Shown piece after piece: positions 47,801-59,642 of a stretch of DNA of 64,000 nucleotides. Location: the NCBI RefSeq assembly GCF_036669915.1, contig NC_089319.1:4880826-4944825 (forward strand). The letters run 5' to 3'. The notes below the pieces were generated by a model, which saw nothing but the letters and a program-made list of their open reading frames with translations, made no database searches and was not told the origin of the DNA. Every line of letters starts with the position of its first letter. Position 1 is the stretch's first letter. The stretch is from Pocillopora verrucosa. Its lineage: Eukaryota > Cnidaria > Anthozoa > Scleractinia > Pocilloporidae. The translations under genes and the position numbers were made by a program.

Positions 47801-49802
47801 TTGCTCTTCCTATGTATTCGTTGCAGTAAATTCAGTTTTGGTGAATTTTTTTCGCTGTGAAGTTTGTTACCAATCGCATTTTCTCGCTCTGTGGACTATG
47901 TACATGTATTAATTACTTGCAGTTCTCATTGTCTCGTTGTTGTATGTTTTTTTTCCCGATTGGCTGTTTTGATAACCGTCAGCGGTCTAAATGAACACCA
48001 GAGGAGTCACTGTGCCTACATATTTCTGAGGGACCGGCCGTTATTTATCTTCTGGAAGGGGCAGAGGGGGGTAGGGGGAAGGGGGGCGATAAAAATTTAC
48101 CCGATCCTCCATACGTCTCTAGGGTGTTCTTGTGATCGCCCTTCATGGCGACGATTGATTCCCCCTTCCTTTCCCCTGAAAACCATGTACCTTTCTCTCC
48201 CCCCTCCCCCCCCCAAAAAAAAGAAGAAAAAGAAAAACTTTACCCCTCATAGCCCCCCACGCGCTAGATGTTAACTTGTCTCTAAGGGAAAGAACCAAGT
48301 TATTTCAATGCATCTCCAGCCAGAATAGGCAGGAAAGATCGATATTTAAATCTATGGGGTGAAAGGGTCAAAGAATTTCTTCCGTGCGATGACTGATTGG
48401 AGAAAATACAAGGCCAGATATCAAATATGATAGTGTGGTAAGAAAAGCCGCCAAGATCTGTCTGTCTGTCTGTCTTCGATTGAAAAATTGCGATCAGTGT
48501 GCCCCTCTTCTCAATTCCGAAGTAGAATAAAGTAAATTTTTGCAGCAAAGACATTGTAACCAAAATGGTATCATGGTTTATCTGAAATCAATCCATCCGC
48601 TTGAAATCGAATTAAGAAAAGTATGTTCTTACTACTTTGGACCCGTAGGACCCGTATGACTAAATTTAGATCAATGTACCGGATATAGCTCTTATTTATA
48701 ACATAAACACATAAGGTTGTTATTTCAACGCCTTCTCTACCACTGACATGTCAGAAACTAATAAGTTTTAAAACGGCTTAAGTGTCAATTGTTCATTTAG
48801 AAGTGGTAAGAACTTAATCGTTCCAAAAGAAGCCCTGCTTTACATGCAACTTCAATACTTCGTGCTGAAAGGGCGTCATCATCAACCTACACAATAACCG
48901 GACGTGTCTAAACCCTTTCTTTTTTTCATGATTCTACGGTAAATTGCCCAAATACGTGAGTGGTAAGCGGAAACTCTTGACTTACGGTTGACCCATATTC
49001 TGGCGCCTCCGTCAACCTCGTGTCAGTTTGGCGTTTGCCATGGCTTTTAGCCAGTTTTGTTTCAAAACCACACATCTGTTTTTTTTCTTCAAATTCTACT
49101 AATGCACAGAAACATTACGAGTCAACTGTCTCATAAATTTCACTGTCGCCGTGTGCGTTAAAATCCAACAAAAAAATCTAACATTGACTGAAAGATGCAG
49201 CGTTTTTCTCCTTTCCTTTTTTTTTTTTGGACGCGGAGAGATACATGCTGTGAAAGCCTGTAAAGATTCAATGATGTCTTGCTGGTTAAAAGTATTTGAA
49301 CTGTCAGAGGTCCTTTTGGTTACCTCTACGGAATTCGTAATTTCTACGAAAAGCTAGCAAGAAAAGTCTTAGTTGTTGGTTTTGATACTTTTTATCAGCC
49401 TTGTTTATCCTTCCTATCTTAATCACCGGACCGATTAGATCGGCAATCGGGGCAATTTAAACCTAAACAGAGAAACATCACTCGCCGCTTCAGGCTGTGA
49501 TACAAAAGTTCAGTTCCAATCTTTGGGTTTCAAACGTATTTTTTTATCGCTAATAAAGCTTTTTCAAATTTCTTTCTTCTCAAACTGTTTAAAGTTAATG
49601 GCACAGTTCACAAAGGCAGACCTACTCTTCTAATGTCGAGGTAAGTTGTACATGAGCTTGAGACATCGTCATCGAACTTCAGCTAAACGTGTTTCAGTTG
49701 ATACCAACAGTACGATAAATCTTACTTACCAGTGACGTGAACGAAACACCAAGCTGCATCGAAAGACATCGCGAATAAGATCAAGCTATAAAACAACTCC
49801 AT
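42894..49802 (-). CDS. Gene E: ApeC-CUB single-pass receptor with complete tail
   Basis: The most complete receptor model: 1854 coding bases, 618 codons including the stop. Exons: signal peptide 49730-49802 (MELFYSLILFAMSFDAAWC), ApeC 47126-47761, CUB 46220-46597, stalk plus membrane helix 45281-45701, tail 44694-44807, 43979-44029, 43670-43717, 43529-43582 and terminal 42894-42972 (stop TAG at 42894-42896). ApeC shows SSSWPAGSYALPM, SGCPNSSGF, WPNGKYCIYKEG, RWDDNNEKNG, YFCCK, PFYLMAF, CQEV and YCYYRG. CUB shows SPYFPSNY, FELESNPSSC, CDYVDI and FHSDH...GFNASY. The stalk is Ser/Thr-rich; the helix is near YVIIASSSFIVVVFVSFLLV, followed by CQLCKRR. Tail motifs are RYNSV, MYGDR, NPLYE, RRYEQ and TYVTI. 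Reading past the 45281 donor would give a different tail ending at 45118. Confidence 0.88.
45281..45701 (-). CDS. Gene E mucin-like stalk and membrane-helix exon
   Basis: Phase 1-2 adapter exon. It encodes a Ser/Thr-rich, probably O-glycosylated stalk, then one hydrophobic helix and a basic CQLCKRR stop-transfer. Donor GTGCGT. The frame continues open through the intron to 45118, a possible alternative C-terminus. Confidence 0.85.
46220..46597 (-). CDS. Gene E CUB exon
   Basis: 378-base phase 1-1 exon coinciding with one CUB domain: ECKWNL start, SGEFSSPYFPSNY, CQWNITAP, FELESNP, GCDYVDIR, GKYC, VTFHSD, GFNASY. The donor GTTGGA is weak; the frame stays open to 46197, so intron retention would give a short soluble end. 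Confidence 0.88.
47126..47761 (-). CDS. Gene E ApeC exon
   Basis: 636-base phase 1-1 exon holding the whole ApeC domain. Donor GTAAGA follows the YCYYRG motif exactly as in the other copies, so domain and exon boundaries coincide. The acceptor is AATAATTCAG. Sequence is clearly diverged from A-D, with conserved cysteines and WDD core. Confidence 0.92.
48055..48236. repeat. Low-complexity G-rich and C/A-rich tracts in gene E intron 1
   Basis: A G-rich run at about 48059-48090 and a C-run followed by A-rich sequence at about 48200-48236. No gene content. It lies in the roughly 2-kb first intron of gene E. Confidence 0.5.
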
Positions 49803-51074
49803 CTAAGCAGATTATTCACCGTTCATTCGAGAAAATAAAAACAAGCTCGTCTGACACGGTTACTGTTATAGATGTTTATCTTTGTGCTGTCTGGTTGTAA
49901 CCGGGCTAAGTCTAACGATCGTGTGATTGGTCGATAAGACGCCACGTGTCCTAAAGGTCCTTGTTCACTTATCAGCCTTCTACTGATAAGTGTTATGATT
50001 TCAGGAAATCCATAGAGACAGAGGGTCTCCTGGCAAGAGCTACTTTTTACTCAGTTTTACTGCCTTAATTCCAACGATATTCTGCTTGCTTCAAATCAAT
50101 AAGTGACACACATAGTTTTCCTGTGAGATAAAAGGATAATAAGAGCTATTCAATTAGCTAACCTGTCCTTCTAAAAGGGATTTCACTCAGGGATATGACA
50201 AGTTTTACTCGATAAACGACTAAATGTCAGATTTTTAACAAACATGGAGACTAATCGTGGAGATTATTTAACGTTTAGCATTTTTCCCATGACAAGTTTC
50301 TTTAGCAGCTTTTACTAATCAGTAGTGAGGTTGCCTGATATGGAAATCAGTGACCTGTTTTATTCTATAAAAGCATCCTAATGAAATACATCATTTCATG
50401 GTATAACATACCGTGATGATTGCGTATCATGCAGAATGCTGAACAAAGGCAAGTGATATTTTATGGCATATGTAGAAGAAGAAGAATGAGCTGGCAAGTT
50501 TCAAGGCGACTGCTCCCTGACTGATCATGAAAAGCCTTGCACACGAGAAGTGCAAAAATTCACTTCAGGTCAGCTTACGGCTTTCAGGTCTAATGTCTGG
50601 AAGGTTACCAATGTATTTTACAATGTAAACGCCCTTAAGAGAGGGAAATACATCAATAGACAGTTGTAATTATCTCCTTTCATTGTATCTTTTCGGGTAC
50701 AGTAATTTTCTATAAACTAATCTTAAAATTATTCTCACACGACATTCATGCTGATTATTTGGTATAGTAGCGGTTTTGATTAGTGCGATTTTGTTGCCAG
50801 ATCATGAACACAATGATGGGTCAATGATGACTTGAGTGAGGTCCACCGGCGCTGACTCTGCAACTGTTGATTGATTTAAAATCCTCAACTTCAGCGGCTC
50901 AATAAAAGGAACTTACACTAATCTAAAACAATAGAAGATAAAATACGTATAAATTTAGAAGTAAGAAGGTCCCAATTGTAGAGGACGAGTGAAGCAATCT
51001 ATTTAATTTGATCTTGTAGGGGTGAGTGGTGCCAGAAGGAAATGTTTCCGGGTGACACGTGCACTTCGACAACC
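49803..51074. other. Spacer between gene E start and gene F end
   Basis: About 1.3 kb, no coding signal. Should hold the gene E promoter. An alternative gene F terminal exon (50913-50922) lies here. Confidence 0.5.
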
Positions 51075-54000
51075 CTAGCGAAGGACGTCGTTAGAGCTAA
51101 AAGGAGATTTGTTTGTCAGGCGAATCTCAAAGGTCTGTTTCTTGACAACTAATCGATCAGCTTTGTCGTAATCGTATCAGCAGTAAAGATCAAGCAGCAA
51201 AGTCATTATCAGTTATGATCGGTCGGTTTCGTTTCAGTTTCCTTTTGTAAAGTTAGGTAGTTCTGTTTAGCCTCTTGCTACTGCTGGGTTCAAACCAGCG
51301 ACTTTATTACTATTATTAGAAAAGGTAAGGCTTATCCATCGTTCTTAGCAGTTTTTCATCGTTTTTATCACAACAGCTAGTATACGTCGCTGTGGCATTT
51401 TATGGTTCAAACTGATTAATCAAGTCAAAAGAGAGATATTCTTTAAAAAATGCACCTCACCTGTCGTACACGTGATTGTTGTTACCGGACACAAAGCAAA
51501 TATTCTTTTCTTCGGTGACGCTAACAGTTAGAAGCGTAAGAAGAAGATAAGTGAAGAAGGGAGGGAGGGGTGGAGGGAGAAGGGGGGAGGGAGGGAGGGG
51601 TGGATAGCATGACATCAATATTTCGTTGCAATGAAGTCCATCCAAATAGACCAGAGCTGAAATCTATGAATAGCTCGAGGTACTCGTGATTTGCATGACT
51701 ACAGTGGCTAAACAAATTCTGAAAAAGTGTATGAAGCTGGAAAAAGGAGCCTACATTGCGATGCTCCCTATCTTCCCGATGAGAATGCAATCTCTTCACC
51801 TCAAAGTAGAACCAAAAATTAATTAGCCCTAACAGCAAAAGACACCAAGACCTCACCTTGCATACAAAATGTTGTCAGTGGACTTTTCTATCAGGCTCGC
51901 ATATCTAAAGTCGAACAATATCAATGGAAAAATTAAGTTCCTGGAAATGAATAATGCTAAAGACAATAAACACAATTCATATCAAACTGGTTTTGCTATT
52001 AAGGAAACGTCGTATTTTTTATTATCTTTCTTTCTCCTCTGAATCAGTCTTCAACTTTCTGTTTTGTAGTGAGCAGTCAGCAGATCTCAATTCGCAGTAG
52101 CTGTATATTTATATCAAAAAACATTTGAAACATTTCAATACCTTTCATTGTCAGTTATAGAAAGTCACAATATGACTAACATACGCCTACCTGTTTTCTT
52201 GATCAGTCCCATCAACAGCTAAACCATCCATCGTATCAGATAAGACTGCGTCGCTCTTGTTCTTGCTAAATTTGACATTAAGCTTTTCGTTATAAACATC
52301 TGTGTCTTCTTTCTGACTATGAAGGAAAACATCTGTATTTCATTTTTACAATAGGAAATAACCCACTATCTTGGTTAGGTGGCCTTTAAAAGTTTGGAAC
52401 AATTTAATACAGAAGAGCCGTTAAAGTTAACAATCACAAAAAGTACTTCACTATATTCTTAGTTCTTTCAAAGCGGGTCCTTTTAAATTGTCGTTCACTG
52501 AAAAAATGAATTGATGGTCTACCTTCATGATCAGGGCAAACACATCAAGGAGAGGAGGATTGACCAAAAATGTAAACGAAGAAGTTAAAGCAATTAAGGA
52601 TCTACAAAAGGATCACAGTGGAAACTGTCATAATAAGATACTTATGATAACTTAATTTACCATTATAACGTTGTGCTATGAATTTACTGCTATCCCCTTC
52701 TTGAACTGCAGTCCTTTAAGCTCACGTTTCTGAGGACCAGCAACGATGGTTTGAGACGTAATAAGCTCATTATATCAAGGGTAAATTACGTTCTGCATTA
52801 AACTGAAATTTGTCCACGACCAGTAACATAATCAAAGTTGGAGATAAGAGAGAACTACGTAAATTAACCAACACGTATTTGATCGAAAATACCTGATAAA
52901 TTTCCTCTTATTCCTCATGAAAATAACTGCTAATCCCAAAAGACAGAGCGCTAAAACAGCAGCAATAACTGCTACAACAATAAGAGCTGTTCTATCAGCA
53001 TCGCCGCTTGTTCCTATCTGCTGTTCTAGAGGGTTCGCTCCCGAATGTTCTTTGTTGTCAGATGAAGTGTTCTTAGTTTCCCCTGTTGGTTTTCCGGTTC
53101 GTTCCTCTGGGATGAGCGATTTTACAGCAGATGTCCTTTGATTCGCGGAAGGTTCCATAGTACCAAGAGCTCTTTTTGTGGTGGAAATTCCTGCTTTAGA
53201 TGGAGCTATGTGGGGAGTGAGAGGTTTTTTCGTGGCTGAAGCTCTTTTTGTGGTGGGAGCTTCTGTTGTAGTTGGAGCTCTTCGAGCACTGGAAGGTTCT
53301 GTCGCAGTTGGAGGTGCTTTCGTGGAAAAACGTCCTCCTGTAATGGGGGACACTGGGGAAAATTTCTTCGTCGAACGTTTTATTTTAGATGGTGGTTTAC
53401 TTGATATATTGGGGCTTAGAGTAGCTTTTGGGAAAGAAACAAGATCCACCGCTTCATTATTGAAAAGTTTGGATTTAGAATACTGGACCGTCCAAACGTA
53501 CGAAGCCTTGGATATTTCTAGATTAGTTCACAAATTGACACGTTGGTAGTTAAACCAACTTTTATTGGTAATTGGTAGAGAGAGCCTCTTAATATGACTA
53601 ACAAGAACTTAAGCTAAAAAAAATGATGAACGATAGAGAGTATTGCATCAGTTTCAAAAAAAAGCAGACTAACTTACCTGTAGGATCAAAGCATGGACAC
53701 AACCTGCGGATGTAAGTGTTGTTGGCCGTGTGACAGTCAATGGTCCCAGGGATACCCTTAAATCCGACGCATACTCCAACCCATTTCGTGACGTGAGACT
53801 CCGCAAAGTAACAAGGGCGCTCTTCACTTTCATATTGTTCGCTGCCGTTGATAGTTTTGCACGAAATTCCCAGAGATTCGAATATGGGTAAAGCAGATGA
53901 ATCTGGAAAGCTTTGCCCCGTTTTAGCACATTGAAAACCAAATGTTGCACAAACTGAATCGCAGTTCTGTCCAGGACAAGTTGCCAAAAAGTATTTGATT

Positions 54001-54900
54001 CCTAAAAAATCACAATAAAAGCTAAAATAAGGGCCTAACGAAGTTGAAAGTAGGGAAGCAATTCTTGGGTCTATTTACACAAGTGATGATTTCAATTTTC
54101 CATATGCTGTTCCCACGTTAGTAGATCGTCCCATAGACGAAGATTTTACCCTGATATAGCAAGATTTTGCCTGGGCCACTCGGTACAATCCGTATAGACC
54201 ATGTACTAGAAGACAGTACAATTAACCTGGAACATTAAAGGGCTAGCTCAACCTCGAAAGAATAATATTTTGTTTCTTGATCTTCGCTTCCCTTCGCTTC
54301 TGCAGTATGTGTTATTTAGTGAATACATTCTATCCTACCTAAAGACGTTGCAACCAACAAAGGAAGTGTTCTTTTTCTTTGTCTTTTTTTTTATTTTTCT
54401 AAGTCACCATGTCCAAATCAAGAAAAATTGATAATTTTTAGAGAACAATTATGTCGCGTGTTTTGAATTTAGCCAAAGTGAACTGATTGAATAGGAGAAT
54501 CTGTCGACATATATGTATGACTCATTATCGGTGGTAATGTTTTTGACCGTCATGTGCCCTTCTCGCTATATTTGGCAAAATTTTTCAACGATACTAAAGG
54601 ATGCGCCCTGGCCGGTTTATTTTTCAATAACGCTTTTCTTCTGTAAACAGCCATGGAATTTTAAAGATTTAATTTATTTCCAAGTCTTTTCAAATCAACT
54701 TTCTTTTAAAATAACTCAGTAAGACCTTATTACAATACATCGGTAACTTTCAGCATGCAAGTGCAACCCTAATTTTACTAGTTTGTCAAACTCAGCGATA
54801 AAAAATTTTGCGTCGGAATACCTGTCGCAGTTGCCCATGCGCCATCTGTCAGAAGAAACGACATGAACAAGCCAAGAAATTGTTCATGTGATAGCAGCAT
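51075..54900 (-). CDS. Gene F: Cys-rich single-pass receptor with the same tail design
   Basis: Exons: signal peptide 54822-54900 (MLLSHEQFLGLFMSFLL), Cys-rich ectodomain 53678-54001, stalk plus membrane helix 52893-53517, tail 52191-52316, 51857-51904, 51461-51520 and terminal 51075-51096. Total 1284 bases, 428 codons with stop. I do not recognise the ectodomain; it is a compact secreted fold with about ten cysteines (CPGQNCDSVC, FQCAKTG, SCKTI, RPCYFAES, GVCVGF, RRLCPC). The stalk is Ser/Thr/Pro-rich with repeated TTK/TTE/APT units. The helix is near TALIVVAVIAAVLALCLLGL, then RNKRKF. Tail motifs: VYNEK, TDNILYAR, NNHVYDR. Phases 1, 1-1, 1-2, 2-2 match genes A-E. The start at 54900 places the hydrophobic core correctly; an upstream Met at 54960 would add 20 polar residues. 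The terminal exon could instead be 50913-50922. Confidence 0.75.
51555..51603 (+). repeat. G-rich tract inside gene F
   Basis: Runs of GGG/GGGG separated by A or T, within the intron just before the last NNHVYDR tail exon (51461-51520). On the transcribed (minus) strand the RNA would be C-rich, forming a polypyrimidine-like region about 40 bases before the acceptor. Confidence 0.55.
53678..54001 (-). CDS. Gene F Cys-rich ectodomain exon
   Basis: 324-base phase 1-1 exon with clean borders (acceptor TTTTTTAG, donor GTAAGT). Two NxS/T sites are visible (NGS, NNT). It is neither ApeC, CUB nor ShKT by spacing. I cannot assign a named family from memory. Confidence 0.75.
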
Positions 54901-55741
54901 TCTCCCAGAAAGAAACCGTACTTTATCAGTCCACTCAGAAATACTTTCGATAAATGTCACCCTCTGTAGCTTCTAAGCAACCCAATCGCGGCCAAATGAA
55001 ATGTTGATAATGCTTTTTGAGTCAAGTATCATGTCAGGTCAATCTCAGGGTGGTCTTTCACGTGCTTCAAATTGATGAAAACAAACCTAACTCTGTTTAT
55101 GTAATAAGTTTTTTGAGTTAGTTCTTCGTATTGAGCAAATATCTTCTTTCTGCGAAGACAGGTTAAAACGCACATTTCGAAATGAAAAAACTGTGGTTAA
55201 TGAAAGCTTGTAAGTCCATCATTTGCAAGGGCCAGCGAAGTGTACGAACTGAGGCCAGGTAATCAGCTGAAAATACATTGACATGTTTTCCCTGACAGGT
55301 GTCAACACTATTTACTCAGCACTCACAAAAGCACACAAGACTTGTGAAAGAAAGTTGTCAACAAAATTTGATTTCCCCTTCACTCTTAGATGCATTTCCG
55401 CCTTGACAAGTCTGCTTGGTCAAGAAACTGATGATTCAGGTTCTTAGACAAGTGGGCTTCTAAAAGAAAAACACGTCATAATCTTTTAACCTGCGAGACA
55501 GGCGTCGAGGGCTGTGAGGCGAACGAAAAGGACAATACTTAAGCTGGTGTCTCGCTACGCCCGTGGTCTTCGCGCTCGTCTTGCGCTACAACCTTCAATT
55601 TTCACTGCCAAGGAAAACTACTCAAAATCAACAGTCTTGTGTATTTTTCCCTAAGCCTTCGATACTCTTATCAGATCCCTCACGCGCTATAAAGTTGTTT
55701 ACTTCGAAATAACTTTGTGTTTGAGCACTCACGAATTTAAA

Positions 55742-55795
55742 AAATGCCTAGCGGACTGGCATCAAAGTTTCTTAAAGCCAGTCCGTTAAGCATTT
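55742..55795. other. Inverted repeat / hairpin in the F-G intergenic region
   Basis: 19-base arms (55742-55760 and 55777-55795) differing at two positions, with a 16-base loop. Could form a stem-loop RNA or be a small element remnant. No transcript evidence. Confidence 0.5.
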
Positions 55796-57867
55796 AATTT
55801 TCTTTGCTAAATCACGCAAACTTAGTTGCGTGATACGGTATTTGTAAATAAAATTAATAACCTTACATCTGCTTGAAAATTTTATCATTTCTAGCCGCAA
55901 CTTTTTGCAATGGAACTCAACCAGCGCTCGGTTTAGTTAAGGTCGTGATAACCTATCCACCGCCCTAGATTAACTACATTTTGTAGTACCAATCGCATCA
56001 GCCCGGCCAAGGTCAGAAATAATCAGTTTTCATCAGCCTCCCAAGAGACTGTTGGAGAATGCGCGCACGACGGCGCAGTGCAGAGGCAGAATTGAGCGGC
56101 ATATACTATGACTACAGCTAAAACACATTAAGAAAAAAATAGACTGATCAATGGAAGACCCTTGTTACTGCCATAAATGAGCGAGCAAACGTGACTCTAC
56201 ATGAGAAATGTCCTCTTCCTTAGCCCATCCCAATGATGAACGACAAACAACTAAATCCCCGTAGTGTAGACTTCTCTAGACGTATCACTGAAGAGAATCA
56301 TCTCTAGACTTCTGCTCCTCGCCTTTCCGCCACCCACTCCTCTGCGGTTTCCGTCTTTTCCGTTTCCATTTTTAACCGGTGACACTAATACTTCCAATTG
56401 ACCTTCGTTCTCAGTGCCTTTCCTGATAGCGATTGTTTAACTAGACTCTTCTCTTGTCAAGCCGTGGGAAAGTTGAAGCCTTTTGAACCCAACTGAGGAA
56501 ACTTTTATTGTCATAAGTATTTCCCTCTTTATTGAAGTAGAAGGTGGCAAGTTCACAAACATACCCATTTTCAATCTTACAGGAAATAGCCCCTTCAAAT
56601 TATGAATGATATAACTTTCAGTAGACGGTATTCTTTGATCTAAAAAACCGTCATACCATTAATTCAAGTGGCTTTTATGGCGCGCAAGTTGGTTGAAACA
56701 TATTGAGTAGTTCTGTCGCTAACGTTTTCCATTCACAGAAACCCAACAGTCCAGAGTCTTCTCAGAGCTGCACTCGTCCCCTCCAAGCTTTCAACGGAAT
56801 GGCGCGAGAGGAATTTGTCTTTGGTAGGGGGCAAACGAATGATAAATGTTCCTGAAGCTTATTTGTATCGGTCACCTCGTATCATGATAATATATTTTAT
56901 ATCATCTTCATTCTATTATGCTCGTCATTATCGTGGAAAAGCAATGGACTAATTTTAAACATAGTTCAATCAAACTTCTGATTTGGGGTCATCGGAAAGG
57001 GTCGTCTTTGAAAACTTTATTGTATCGCTAAATCTGTAATATTACACACGCTAATAGGGACCTCCATCTAATCTCCATTGATTTGGCGTATTTCGGATAA
57101 TGAGAGGATTGTCCCAACCCACACATTAAGATCCTACGAGATAAGTAAGCTTATGCTTCCATACTGGGTCCCGCAGATATGCGGCTACATTATAACCTTT
57201 TGCGCGAGCCAAATTCCAATATTTCATGGAGTATAAATAATTTCTTTCATTATCTCTAGTCGAGACAAAATAAAAGTCAGATATTTTCTCTTAAGTAACA
57301 TCGACCTAAAAGCAATTTTGTAACGCATTCAATTGAGCTTTAGCTTCTAAGTTTGTTGATTAAGTTACAAAGGCATTTTTATTGTTTTTTCTGTGGGAAG
57401 CGGTCGGACTTCCTTGAGAAAAAAAATAGAGAAAAAACTTCTAATATTTATCTCCTCGTTCTTGAATGGTGTGACTAGCGAACCAGCGCCAGACTCCACA
57501 TCGCTTACTACCTTCACTTCACTAACACAGACATAAACAAAAGTTTGTTCAAGGAAATGTAGATGGCAATCTGACCGAGCGCACGTCTCTTTCCTCAGTC
57601 TGTCTTGTTTAGAAAAAACGGTGAACACCCTCGAACCTTCTATCTCCCCTTGTACACTCCGCGCAAACCAGAAAAAAAAGAACTTAAATTTTCTATAATT
57701 AACGAAATACTAATTGAATTTTTTTTTCAATCCAATAATATGGATTAGAACTAGCCATGTCTAAAGTGTTAACGTTAAATGAACCCTTTCTTCTTTCATA
57801 ATCGCTTTGACCCTAAGAATGTCTCTCTGTCAATTTTTTTTTTGTTTTTTGTTTTATTTTACTGGTT

Positions 57868-58087
57868 ATTTTCAACAATGAATAAAAAGTATGTCATAAT
57901 CCGCAACACTATATTTTACTGTTGCTGGTAAACACTACCGAAGGAATTCTTGAAATTTCTTGTGCGTACATCCATTTCTTTCATATCATATTGTTTTTGA
58001 CAAAGAATATAAAGTATAAGAATCCGCATCACTATCTTTTACTGTTGCTGACAAATATTAAGGAATTCGTGAAATTTCTTGTGCGCG
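57868..58087. repeat. Imperfect ~125-bp tandem repeat upstream of gene G
   Basis: Two diverged copies (about 57868-57967 and 57996-58087) sharing AATCCGCA.CACTAT..TTTACTGTTGCTG and GGAATTC.TGAAATTTCTTGTGCG. Located 190-400 bases before the gene G ATG, so they could hold promoter elements. Confidence 0.55.
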
Positions 58088-58272
58088 CGTGAAATAAAAA
58101 CCACTTCCGAAAGACGTCATAAGCTCACAACTATTTTAAAAGCTTTTGTGTGACATGCAATAAAATATAAATGATCTCTGCTCAAACGCCCCAGAAACTT
58201 TTTTACAGAGAGCAGTGTAGCCATTTTAACTCAACAGGGGGATCGATTTCTTTGTAGTGCTGTGGCTTAGAA

Positions 58273-59642
58273 ATGGAACTGGCCAAGCTTGCTTTCTTTG
58301 TAATATCCCTTTATTCAGCTCACCTCACAGTAGCAGGTAAGCCTCAGATTTCAGACGCATTTCGAACTTTATCCATGCATCTCCAGTGGTGTTTAGAATA
58401 ATCGTACTAAGAAAGATACACTTTCTCTTTGTTCTTGGGAAAATCTTTTCACGCCCTGTTTCCGCTCCGTTACCTATCTTTTGTTTTCCAGTAAATGCAA
58501 TGACAATTTACACTTGCACGGGACGGTTCGATGATAAAAAAAACTGTCATAATGGGGATTTTTCGCAGTTTCATCAAACTCGTAAAAATGCGATCGTTAC
58601 GACAGAATTACTGTAACAATCGATACCATAAGTGGACATGCATCGTTAATTGACTCGATTATAACAATGTTCCGAAAGGAAACCTGATGACACAATTAAG
58701 GGAAGTCCCTCTTCCTAAAGGAACTTTGATATTTCTTAGAAGTAGGCGGGTTGTTCGCCCCACTCGGAAAGATTTTCCCAATATTTTCAACTTTGCGTCA
58801 ATGCAGTACAAATAGCGCGCGTAGAAATATCCTCAAGCTTTTTATTTCTTTTGTTTCACTGGAATTTTTTGCAAGGTTACCTCGAAACCATAGCCTCGCG
58901 ATAAAATCTGAAAAATCATTTTCCCTTTGTGCATTTGACATTTATCCTTTTAAATAGGTTCTAAAATAGTGTTTTATTATTTCAGCACCACTATGTCAAG
59001 ATAAACATGACCAGTGCTCTGATCATGCAAGTTACTGCGGTAGTTACGACCACGTCAGGAAGCAGTGTCCACGGACCTGTAATCAATGCGGTATGTTATT
59101 TCTTTCACGCTCAGTTATCAAGATCATGCATGCATGATTTTGGTCAGGCTTTTAGGGTTTTGTTTCCAGTATACTCATCAAGCTAATCTATTTTCATTAC
59201 AGCCTTAATTTATCCTTCGTTGTCCGTAACTCCAACGCAAAGCCTACCCACCGGAGCTACACCGCACACTTTCGCTCCACTACAAAGTTCGATGGCTGCG
59301 CTTGGTAGCCTGGCTACTGAACAAATCGCCACTTCGCTATCACAAGTTCCATCTCGAACGCAAACATCGAAAGCATTTTCATGCAGCCTTACACAAACAC
59401 GAGCTAGTCTCCTTGTGTCACAGACACAAAATTTAAATGACTTCACCACGGCTCAAAGCCCGAGGGAAGTTTTACCAGGCTCCACCAGTCTTCCAACAGA
59501 AACCACTGATTATACGTCAGAGCCAAATATTTGTGAAGAAGACGCGGGAGATAAACAACAAAATACTGCCATCAGAACAGCTGGATCATCAGCAAACATC
59601 TTGATGATTCTGACAGTCTCACGGATGTATGCATTCTTGTGA
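58273..59642 (+). CDS. Gene G: secreted or GPI-linked ShKT-mucin protein
   Basis: Three exons: 58273-58336 (signal peptide MELAKLAFFVISLYSAHL), 58986-59090 (ShKT) and 59203-59642 (Thr/Ser-rich stalk to stop). Total 609 bases, 202 residues plus stop; all junctions are phase 1. The ShKT cysteines run C-QDKHDQ-C-SDHASY-C-GSYDHVRKQ-C-PRT-C-NQ-C. The stalk is rich in Ser, Thr, Pro and Gln. The C-terminus ends in a hydrophobic stretch with no charged tail (SSANILMILTVSRMYAFL), which could be a GPI signal though it contains one Arg. The role is not known; a single ShKT on a mucin stalk suggests a surface or mucus protein. A venom role cannot be excluded, but nothing here supports it. Confidence 0.8.

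Larger units (their letters stand above)
54901..58272. promoter_or_regulatory. Divergent intergenic region between genes F and G
   Basis: 3.4 kb separating the 5' ends of a minus-strand receptor (F) and a plus-strand ShKT gene (G). No coding exon recognised. Contains the hairpin at 55742-55795 and the tandem repeat at 57868-58087. A shared or bidirectional promoter is possible from geometry alone. Confidence 0.45.

Noticed and set aside
52917-53549. Plus-strand Val/Ala-rich frames over gene F
   Set aside because: Antisense of the Thr/Pro-rich stalk and membrane helix exon.
58986-59090. Reading the ShKT exons as channel-blocking venom peptides
   Set aside because: They are fused to mucin stalks and hydrophobic ends (G, H) or to a receptor (D); ShKT is common in non-toxin proteins and nothing here indicates toxicity.
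59210-59449. Minus-strand frame over gene G exon 3
   Set aside because: Antisense shadow of the Ser/Thr stalk; the plus-strand three-exon model sums to a whole number of codons.
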